DNA of 6,442 nt from the NCBI GenBank assembly GCA_024405255.1, contig JAKSOY010000242.1, positions 1 to 6,442 of the forward strand. The letters are read 5' to 3'. Under the pieces are notes generated by a model. The model worked only from the letters and a program-made list of their open reading frames with translations, had not been told where the DNA came from and made no database searches. How positions within the stretch are numbered: the first letter of the stretch is position 1; each line of letters begins with the position of its first letter. Position numbers and translations under genes: made by a program. Below, piece by piece: positions 1 to 5,711 of this stretch. The stretch is from Kiritimatiellia bacterium (lineage in GTDB: Bacteria; Verrucomicrobiota; Kiritimatiellia; RFP12; UBA1067).

Positions 1-735
1 GCGTTCGGCCGCCGTCAGGTCGACGGGATGCCCCTGCTTGTCGAACTTCGTAGGCAGGCCCATCGCCTCGTCGATCTTCTGATTCGTCTTCACCGCCGTT
101 TCGCCCGCATAGCGTCCCACAAGGCCCGAACGATCCACTTCGACGATCTGACGGTTCTTGATGATGCCCAACGCCACAAAGGCGCGCGCGACAATTCGCG
201 CAACTGTCGTCTTGCCCGTACCGGGATTCCCCGTGAACACCATGTGGTAGCTCATCGGCGGCACCTTCATGCCCTGCTTCCGACGCGCCTCGTTGATCTT
301 CACCAGATTCACGATCCGGCGCACTTCGGCCTTCACGCCTTCAAGTCCGACCAGTTCGTCGAGTTCGGCCAGCACGTCCTCGATTTTCTCCGGCGGCGTT
401 TCCGGGGCTGCCGGCTTGACGGATGTCGTCTGCGGCTTGCGCACGGGATCTTTTCCGCCGTCCGACGATGAGAAATCCAGCGGCCACAGGAACGCCAGCC
501 CCACGCAGAGGATCGCCCCGACAGGTCCCAGCAGGATGCGCAGCCACTTCGAAGTCTGCGGCGTGAAAAACAGTGCGCGAATCAATCCCGCCGGGATGGC
601 GAACAGCATCAGGTAGAGGAAGAAGCTCGCCCCCTGATCATGGTTCATAAAGCCGACGACGGCAAAAAGAAGAACCACGTCCAAGACGCACCCGATTCCC
701 CAGTATTTCAGACTTTCCGATTTTGTCTTGTCCAT
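1..735 (-). CDS. Membrane-anchored CbxX/CfxQ-type AAA+ ATPase, N-terminal part (3' end outside window)
   Basis: The first 245 codons of an AAA+ protein are present and the frame runs off the window edge. Three hydrophobic segments come first (about residues 14-30, 37-57 and 66-86), separated by short charged loops. A Pro/Lys/Thr-rich linker (about 88-116) follows. An AAA+ module then begins with LDELVGLEGVKAEVRRI (125-141), the alpha-helical lead-in typical of the CbxX/CfxQ/SpoVK group. Walker A is GNPGTGKTT (169-177). The segment GRYAGETAVKT (207-217) corresponds to the GxYxGxTAxKT pore-loop region of CbbX. In that family the Walker B strand (GGVLFIDEAY) should follow DEAMG almost at once. 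Here a polar stretch follows instead, and the window ends before any Walker B. CbbX remodels Rubisco and SpoVK acts in sporulation; nothing here points to either role, so the substrate is unknown. A good ribosome binding site fixes the start. Confidence 0.9.
   Translation of the reverse strand, partial: MDKTKSESLKYWGIGCVLDVVLLFAVVGFMNHDQGASFFLYLMLFAIPAGLIRALFFTPQTSKWLRILLGPVGAILCVGLAFLWPLDFSSSDGGKDPVRKPQTTSVKPAAPETPPEKIEDVLAELDELVGLEGVKAEVRRIVNLVKINEARRKQGMKVPPMSYHMVFTGNPGTGKTTVARIVARAFVALGIIKNRQIVEVDRSGLVGRYAGETAVKTNQKIDEAMGLPTKFDKQGHPVDLTAAER
205..231 (-). other. Walker A (P-loop) of the AAA+ ATPase
   Basis: These bases encode GNPGTGKTT, residues 169-177, preceded by the strand YHMVFT. All consensus P-loop residues are intact (GxxxxGK[T/S]), so ATP binding is expected. 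Confidence 0.95.
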
Positions 736-741
736 GGTTCT

Positions 742-746
742 CTCCT
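742..746 (-). promoter_or_regulatory. Ribosome binding site of the AAA+ ATPase gene
   Basis: AGGAG, within a purine-rich AGAGAGGAGAGAA stretch, lies 6 nt before the ATG at 735. Good strength and spacing support this start, which also leaves a complete N-terminal membrane region in frame. Confidence 0.8.
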
Positions 747-763
747 CTCTTTCATCTCGCGTG

Positions 764-780
764 ACAGCCGTTTCGGCTGC
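764..780 (-). other. Intergenic hairpin between adaptor and AAA+ genes
   Basis: The 51-bp gap between the adaptor stop and the AAA+ start holds a perfect inverted repeat. Its arms are CAGCCG (765-770) and CGGCTG (774-779) around a 3-nt loop, read CAGCCG-AAA-CGGCTG on the transcribed strand. It starts about 8 nt after the stop codon. No run of T follows on the minus strand, so it is not a classical intrinsic terminator. It could attenuate transcription, stabilise the upstream message against 3' decay, or be chance in GC-rich DNA. Confidence 0.45.
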
Positions 781-786
781 GTTACA

Positions 787-2097
787 TTAGTGCGGACCGC
801 CCGGACCCGCATTGGGCTTGCGCCGCATCGGCGGCTTGGGCATGAACGGATTCGACGAACCCGCACCGCCGTGCGGTCCCATCCCGCCCTTCTTCATCGG
901 CGGCTGAATGCCCAGCACCGCCACACGCTTCTCCAGTCCCTTGGGCGACTTGATCTCCGTGAAGTTGCCGTCGCTCAGGCCGATCTCGACCATCACCTTC
1001 TCCGGCTGGCCATTGGCGTCCATCAGATAAAGCGGCCTCTGCGTGTCGTCCTTTTCTTCCTTCGCCGGCGCGGCCGCCGGTGCGGACGCGCCAGGGGCTC
1101 CGCCCATCGGCGCAGCCGGCGGCGTCATCGGACGATACCGGAACGCAGCGGACGTAACCGCCAGCACGCCCTTCGCCTCGTCGATGTGCACGGAAATGTT
1201 CGCCGTCATGCCGGGGAAGAGACGCCCGCCGAGGTTATCCGCCTCGATGATCACGGGATAGGTCACCACGCTCGACGTCGTCGTCGAAGCCATGCGCACC
1301 TGGCAGACATCGCCCTTGAACTTGAGCCCCGGATAGGAATCCACCGTGAACGTCACCGCCTGGCCTTCTTTCACATTGCCGATATCCGCCTCCGGCACGG
1401 TCGCCTCCACCTGGATGCGCTTGAGGTCCGTCGCGATCTTGAAGATCGGCACGGCGTTCATCGAGGAAACGACCGTCTGGCCTTCATCGACCGACCGCAC
1501 GATCACCACGCCGTTCACCGGCGAAATGATGGTGCAGTAGTTGAGGTTCGCACGCGCCTGGCTCACGCTCGCCTGGCTGCGCTCCACGCTCGCCTTCGCC
1601 GCTTCAAGCGAGGCAATCGCCGTATCGCGCGATTCAAGCGCGATATCGTAGTCCGCAACCGGCGCCATGTTGTTCTTCACCAGTTCCTGCTTGCGCTTGA
1701 GCGTCTTCTCCGCCAGTACGAGCTGCGCTTCGCACTTCTTGATGTTCGCTTCGTTCGTGTGCAGTTCGCCCAGCGCGTTCTTGTAGTTCGCCTCGTACAC
1801 CTGCGGGTCGATGAGCGCCACCACCTGGCCGTTCGTCACGACCGAGTTGTAGTCCACGAACAGCTTCACGATGCGTCCGTTGACCTGCGCGCCGACTTCG
1901 ACCTCCTTGATCGGCTGCACCGTACCCGTGGCCTCGACCGTCCGGTAGATGTCCGTCTTCACCAGCGGCGCCGTACGATAGGTGATGACGGCCGCCTCTT
2001 CCTTCTTCGAATCGAAGTAGCGCCAGCCAGAATAGCCCGCGGCCCCCAAAACAGCAAGCCAGATGACGAGTTTGATCAGAAACTTAACGATTTTCAT
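787..2097 (-). CDS. MacA/HlyD-like periplasmic adaptor (membrane-fusion protein)
   Basis: This 436-residue protein is the adaptor that bridges an inner-membrane pump and the TolC-type duct. It has a short cytoplasmic N-terminus and one membrane anchor (about 4-22). The first half of a lipoyl-like domain follows (TGTVQPIKEVEVGAQVNGRI, 58-76, through LIDP at 96-99), then an alpha-helical hairpin (about 100-185) rich in Ala, Glu, Lys and Gln. The second lipoyl half is ISPVNGVVIVRSVDEGQTV (191-209). A beta-barrel segment (228-305) contains LFPGMTANISV, and a membrane-proximal domain runs to about 397. The order matches MacA-type adaptors. The ATG at 2097 is chosen because GAGGA lies 8 nt upstream; a TTG at 2112 would add five residues. 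Odd features are an Ala/Pro-rich loop (323-350) and a Gly/Pro/Met/His-rich tail (399-436). The pump partner is not in the window: the next gene is an AAA+ ATPase rather than macB. Confidence 0.93.
   Translation of the reverse strand: MKIVKFLIKLVIWLAVLGAAGYSGWRYFDSKKEEAAVITYRTAPLVKTDIYRTVEATGTVQPIKEVEVGAQVNGRIVKLFVDYNSVVTNGQVVALIDPQVYEANYKNALGELHTNEANIKKCEAQLVLAEKTLKRKQELVKNNMAPVADYDIALESRDTAIASLEAAKASVERSQASVSQARANLNYCTIISPVNGVVIVRSVDEGQTVVSSMNAVPIFKIATDLKRIQVEATVPEADIGNVKEGQAVTFTVDSYPGLKFKGDVCQVRMASTTTSSVVTYPVIIEADNLGGRLFPGMTANISVHIDEAKGVLAVTSAAFRYRPMTPPAAPMGGAPGASAPAAAPAKEEKDDTQRPLYLMDANGQPEKVMVEIGLSDGNFTEIKSPKGLEKRVAVLGIQPPMKKGGMGPHGGAGSSNPFMPKPPMRRKPNAGPGGPH
1048..1131 (-). other. Ala/Pro-rich loop in the adaptor's membrane-proximal domain
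   Basis: Residues 323-350 of the adaptor are almost wholly Pro, Ala, Gly, Met and Ser, ending in a charged KEEKDD patch. The stretch separates the SAAFRY strand from RPLYLMD, which are adjacent strands in MacA-type proteins, so it reads as a disordered loop inserted between two beta strands close to the inner membrane. Confidence 0.6.
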
Positions 2098-3535
2098 TTG
2101 CGAGATCCTCAATTGTCGGTTCTTGTTTCAATGTCTGCGCAGGGACGGAATTCGCCCATGGATCCCGCCCCGTCAGACGCACCAGCGTCGCCTCGGCGAT
2201 TTCCGCCGCATAGAAAGCCTTCACACGCGTACCGAGCGCGCTCGCCAGCGCGCCGACGGCATCCGTAAAGTCGAGTCGGGACGCATCGCCCACGCGGTAT
2301 TGCATCATCACGTTCTCGAAATTCTCACGTGCCTGCGCCACTTCCACACGCGCCGTTTCAAGGGACTGCCGTGCGTTGTCGCGCGTCGCCGCCGCGACGG
2401 CCAGATCGTACGACAGCCGCTGTTCGGCGTTGTCCACGGCCGTGCGGGCGGACTGCATCGCCACCACGGCCACCTTCACCGCCGCCTGCTTGCGCCAGCC
2501 ATCCAGCAGCGTCTGAACGGCCTGGAAGCCCCAGCTCCAGTTCCAGGCGGGATCGACGAAATTGAACGCCGACGAGAGCGACACGCGCGGCTTCAGGTCC
2601 GCCACCGCATAGTCCACATCCGCCATCGCCGCACGCAGATTCGCCCGCAGGGCACAGAGGGACGGCGAATTCGTGCGCGCCAGCTGCAACGCTTCGACCG
2701 CCGTGTAGGTGGTGACCGGCAGCTGGTTCGTCGACTCCGCCAGACAGTCCTTCGCCACGGCCAGAACATCCGCGCGCGTCGCGCGATCGTTCTCGAGGCC
2801 GAGCGTCCGCAGGAACTCCGCCCCCGCCGTGATCACCTCGTTCGAGGCGTTGATCGTCGCCAGCCGCGCATCGGACAGATCCACGCGCGCCTTCAGCACG
2901 TCGAGTTTCTTCGCTTCGCCCACATTGAACAGCTGCTCGCTCTGCTTCAGGTGTTCCGCGTGCATGAACTCGTTCGTCCGCGCCACTTCCAGAAGCGCAT
3001 CGTTGCGCATCAGCGTGAAATAGGACGCACACACTTCATTGAAGACCGTCAGCTCTGCATCTTCCAGATCGCGCTTCGCCGCGACGAGGTCTTCGCGCGC
3101 CGCCTTCTCGCGCGCTTCGATGCGCCCGAAGTCGTAGATGAGCAGATCGAACGAGATCGCCCCGGTCGCCTTCCCGCGGTTCTGATGCCACGAGAAGTGA
3201 TGCGTGTTGTGCGTCTGCTGCGAATAGCCGGCCGAAAGGTCGGCCTGCAGACGCTGGTCGGAGGTCGCAAGGATCACCCCGAGCACGGCGTTGGATACGG
3301 CGAGGCGCGACGCCTCGAGGTCCGGACGATGCGCCGACGCGTAGGCCACGTAGTCCACGAGGCGCGAACCGACCAGGTTCACGCGATTCGTCGACGCACT
3401 CGTCGCCACCGCGACGTCGTTCGTCAGCGCCGCGACACGCTGTTGCGCGGCCCGTGCGCGTTCGACCGTTTCGCAACCTGCCAACGCGCAGAAGGTTGCG
3501 ACAAACAGTCCGTTGATTTTCAAGAAAGCGTTCAT
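2084..3535 (-). CDS. TolC-family outer-membrane efflux lipoprotein
   Basis: This 483-residue protein is an outer-membrane factor (OEP/TolC family), the trimeric exit duct of tripartite exporters. The N-terminus is a lipoprotein signal with lipobox L18-A19-G20-C21, so the mature protein is probably acylated at Cys21, as in OprM/CusC/NodT-type factors. Two repeats are visible, at about 57-250 and 277-456. Each has a beta segment (SFDLLIYDFGR at 128-138; WGFQAVQTLLDGWR at 335-348) followed by long Ala-rich helices. They also share the turn FNVGEAKKLDVLKAR (203-217) and YRVGDASRLDFTDA (413-426). The ATG at 3535 lies 5 nt after the stop of the solute-binding protein gene and has no convincing Shine-Dalgarno, which suggests translational coupling. 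The 3' end overlaps the adaptor gene by 14 bp. The substrate cannot be deduced. Confidence 0.92.
   Translation of the reverse strand: MNAFLKINGLFVATFCALAGCETVERARAAQQRVAALTNDVAVATSASTNRVNLVGSRLVDYVAYASAHRPDLEASRLAVSNAVLGVILATSDQRLQADLSAGYSQQTHNTHHFSWHQNRGKATGAISFDLLIYDFGRIEAREKAAREDLVAAKRDLEDAELTVFNEVCASYFTLMRNDALLEVARTNEFMHAEHLKQSEQLFNVGEAKKLDVLKARVDLSDARLATINASNEVITAGAEFLRTLGLENDRATRADVLAVAKDCLAESTNQLPVTTYTAVEALQLARTNSPSLCALRANLRAAMADVDYAVADLKPRVSLSSAFNFVDPAWNWSWGFQAVQTLLDGWRKQAAVKVAVVAMQSARTAVDNAEQRLSYDLAVAAATRDNARQSLETARVEVAQARENFENVMMQYRVGDASRLDFTDAVGALASALGTRVKAFYAAEIAEATLVRLTGRDPWANSVPAQTLKQEPTIEDLANENR
2106..2110 (-). promoter_or_regulatory. Ribosome binding site of the adaptor gene
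   Basis: GAGGA lies 8 nt before the ATG at 2097, inside the coding end of the TolC-family gene. It favours this ATG over the TTG at 2112, which the site itself would overlap. Confidence 0.65.
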
Positions 3536-3540
3536 ACGTT

Positions 3541-5160
3541 TTACTTGCTGTTTTGTTCTTTGAGGTAGAGGTACTTCTCCGTACCGTACGGGAAGTCAGA
3601 CGGAATATAGTTGCCCAGACGGGCCTTGGCGAACGAATAGCGTTTCGGATAGTAGAGGAAGATCCACGGACAGTCCTCGCGGATGATCTCCTGCGCCTTG
3701 CGCCAATACGTGAGCCGCTCTTCGGCAATCCTCGTCGTCAGGCCTGCATCGTAGATCCGGTCGAATTCGGGATTCACATAGTTGCCGTGATTCGAACCCG
3801 GTGCGACGTTCTTCGAATGGAAGACCTGCAGAAAGTTTTCCGCATCCGGATAGTCGCCGAGCCAGCTCATCAGATACAGCGACGTCTGACCTTGGTTCAC
3901 GGCCTGAAGGAACGCGTCCCACGTCATATAGCGCGGTTCGAGCTTGAGGCCGACGGCGTTGTAGAAGCTCTGCACAAGTTCGATTTCCTCGCGGACTTCC
4001 TGATTGGCGCGTCCGCACGAAATGGAAATCACCAACCGACGATTCGTCTTCGGATCGACACCGCCCGGATAGCCCGCCTCGGCAAGAAGCTTCTTCGCCT
4101 TCTCGACATCGTAGGAATACGCAAACGGCGTTTCAAGGCGTCCCTCGACACCCGGCGGCACCGGACCCGAACACGGCAGCAGACGGTTGTTGCAGTAGCG
4201 ATTCCACGCGTCGAAGTCAAACGCGCAGTTGAGCGCCTGGCGCAGCTTCTTGTTCGGTCCCAGCACGGGGTCTTTCATGTTGATGCCGATGTAGTCGACT
4301 TCCAGCGCCACCGTCGTGAAGAGGCGTATGCCCTTCGCCTGCAGGTCGGGCAGCAACTTGCCATCAGGCCCCACCACCGCGTCCCAGTTGTCGTTCGCAA
4401 TGGCACGCAGCATGTCCACTTCGCCCGAAAGGAACATCAGCCACTGCGTGGACGCATCGTCCACCACGACAAACTCGAGTTCGTCGTAGGGCTTCGTCGG
4501 AATGTCCTTCCATCCCGGCCACGCCGGCGCGCGTGTGTAGCGCATCCGATGGTTCCGCCACCAGTCGGTGAGGCGATACGGACCCGACCCCACGGCCAAA
4601 CTACCAAAGCGAGATCCGTACATCTCAACGGCTTCCTGCGGCACCGCGCTCGCATACGGCATGGCCATCAACCACGGGAAAACATACTGTGGTTCCTTCA
4701 GCGTGATCTTCACCCGGCGTGCATCAAGCGCCTCCACGCGCGGTTCGCCTTTCGCATCGCGTGCAACGGCGTCCATCGTCCAGAGGCCGCTCGAGGCGTT
4801 CTTCTTGTCCGCCAGCCGCTTGAGCGAGTAGACCAGATCCTGCGCCGTCACGGGACGCGACTTGTTCCCCAGCGACGGATCCGCATGGAACACCGCTCCT
4901 TCGCGAATGGTGAAAGTATACGCGCGTGCATCCGCTGAGACTTCCGGCAGGGCGCAGAGGCCCGGACGCAGCTTGTACGGCCGCGCAAAATAATCGATTT
5001 CCAGCGGCGCTTCGTATGCAAGGGCGATTGCCATTGCATCGTACATCGACGTCGCACGCAAGGGATCCATCGATGCCACACGATCAAGTGGCCGCGTGAA
5101 CGTTGTCGCTTGCGCGCCCAACGCCGCTACCGCCAGCACACTCAACAGGAGCTTCTTCAT
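3541..5160 (-). CDS. Extracellular solute-binding protein, family 5 (OppA/DppA-like)
   Basis: This 539-residue periplasmic protein belongs to the SBP_bac_5 family, whose members capture oligopeptides, dipeptides, nickel or similar ligands for ABC importers. A Sec signal peptide is clear: MKK, a hydrophobic core, then a likely cut after AQA at residue 18. Family motifs in order are YEAPLEIDY (49-57), the hallmark YTFTIREGAVFH (81-92), VGSGPYRL (190-197), DVEKAKKLLAEAGYPGG (351-367), and LGDYPDAENFL (434-444) followed by NPEFDRIYDAG (463-473). The ATG at 5160 is preferred because it begins the signal peptide. A TTG at 5187 would add nine residues and overlap the pgpA stop. The ribosome binding site is weak (GAGA at spacing 9, or GAGG only 2 nt away), so coupling to pgpA, 23 bp upstream, is likely. 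No lipobox cysteine is present. The mature protein carries six cysteines (69, 312, 323, 330, 382, 497). The ligand cannot be told from sequence, and no permease or ATPase gene is in the window. Confidence 0.93.
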   Translation of the reverse strand: MKKLLLSVLAVAALGAQATTFTRPLDRVASMDPLRATSMYDAMAIALAYEAPLEIDYFARPYKLRPGLCALPEVSADARAYTFTIREGAVFHADPSLGNKSRPVTAQDLVYSLKRLADKKNASSGLWTMDAVARDAKGEPRVEALDARRVKITLKEPQYVFPWLMAMPYASAVPQEAVEMYGSRFGSLAVGSGPYRLTDWWRNHRMRYTRAPAWPGWKDIPTKPYDELEFVVVDDASTQWLMFLSGEVDMLRAIANDNWDAVVGPDGKLLPDLQAKGIRLFTTVALEVDYIGINMKDPVLGPNKKLRQALNCAFDFDAWNRYCNNRLLPCSGPVPPGVEGRLETPFAYSYDVEKAKKLLAEAGYPGGVDPKTNRRLVISISCGRANQEVREEIELVQSFYNAVGLKLEPRYMTWDAFLQAVNQGQTSLYLMSWLGDYPDAENFLQVFHSKNVAPGSNHGNYVNPEFDRIYDAGLTTRIAEERLTYWRKAQEIIREDCPWIFLYYPKRYSFAKARLGNYIPSDFPYGTEKYLYLKEQNSK

Positions 5161-5183
5161 CGCCTCGCGTCTCGCACCGACAC

Positions 5184-5711
5184 TCAATTACCCAGCCACG
5201 CAATGCACGACACGAGAACCGCCGTATAGATCGCCGACACGACGTCATCGAACAGCACGCCGCTCGCCGTGTGGATGTTGCGGTCGATGTAGCGCGCACC
5301 CGGCAACTTGATGGCGTCGAGAATGCGGAAGACGACAAAACCGAGCAGCGCGAGCGCCCAGACGGGCAGCACAGGTTCCGCCGGCAACGCCCAGAAAAGC
5401 GGCACGCAGAGATAGCCCACGATTTCGTCCAGAACGAAATGACGCGGATCCGCACAATTCCACTTCCGCTGCGCCCACGGGGTCAGCCGATAGTGCAGAA
5501 TCGAAAACACGACGACGCCGATCAGGCACCACAGACGCACCGCCCCGTCGCTCAGACCGAACGGCAACGCGAGGAAGTGCCAGACGAGTCCGACGAGCGC
5601 GCCGAAAGAACCCGGCACGAATGGCGCAAGTCCCAGGAAGAAGCCGCTCGCGAGGAGCAAGTTCACCTTGTCGTCTTTTTGCGGGAATATGGGAGCTACG
5701 GACTTTTTCAC
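5184..5711 (-). CDS. pgpA: Phosphatidylglycerophosphatase A (PgpA family)
   Basis: This 175-residue membrane protein matches the PgpA family in length (E. coli PgpA is about 172 residues) and in motif order. The family dephosphorylates phosphatidylglycerol phosphate to phosphatidylglycerol at the inner membrane. Visible motifs are GLAPFVPGSFGALVG (residues 27-41), DPRHFVLDEIVGY (88-100, with the conserved DE), and FRILDAIK (128-135) leading to DRNIHTASGVLFDD (143-156, with the paired aspartates). Hydrophobic segments lie near 17-50, 58-74, 98-130 and 157-173. The start is GTG, read as Met, at 5711. It overlaps the gyrA stop as GTGA and has an AAGGAG ribosome binding site 7 nt upstream. The usual family signature KPxPI is altered here to KLPGA, while the acidic catalytic-motif residues are kept. 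It is probably translated from the gyrA message. Confidence 0.93.
   Translation of the reverse strand: MKKSVAPIFPQKDDKVNLLLASGFFLGLAPFVPGSFGALVGLVWHFLALPFGLSDGAVRLWCLIGVVVFSILHYRLTPWAQRKWNCADPRHFVLDEIVGYLCVPLFWALPAEPVLPVWALALLGFVVFRILDAIKLPGARYIDRNIHTASGVLFDDVVSAIYTAVLVSCIAWLGN

Noticed and set aside
28..616. Plus-strand open frames opposite the AAA+ gene
   Set aside because: The minus strand encodes an intact Walker A and pore-loop segment in one unbroken 245-codon frame behind a good ribosome binding site. The plus-strand products have no recognisable features.
2098..2112. TTG start at 2112 for the adaptor
   Set aside because: The GAGGA site overlaps this codon and is well placed for the ATG at 2097.
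640..2268. A 542-codon open frame on the plus strand
   Set aside because: It lies opposite the adaptor gene and into the TolC gene. Its product is extremely rich in Arg and His with no recognisable motif, as expected from the reverse complement of GC-rich coding DNA.
3301..3317. Short stem CGAGGCG / CGCCTCG inside the TolC-family gene, and a similar one at 3230-3245
   Set aside because: Six- to seven-base GC stems are expected by chance in DNA of this composition, and both fall in well-conserved coding sequence.
2063..4938. Two further long plus-strand open frames (2063-3568 and 3553-4938)
   Set aside because: They run opposite the TolC-family and solute-binding protein genes, which have clear motifs on the minus strand. 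The plus-strand products are Arg/His-rich shadows without domains.
5161..5187. TTG start at 5187 for the solute-binding protein
   Set aside because: It would add nine residues in front of a textbook MKK signal peptide and overlap the pgpA stop. The ATG at 5160 is simpler, although its ribosome binding site is weak.
787..5711. A possible new multi-gene system from pgpA through the adaptor
   Set aside because: Each member belongs to a well-known family with intact motifs. Only the gene order and the missing partners are unusual, which does not by itself show a new system.
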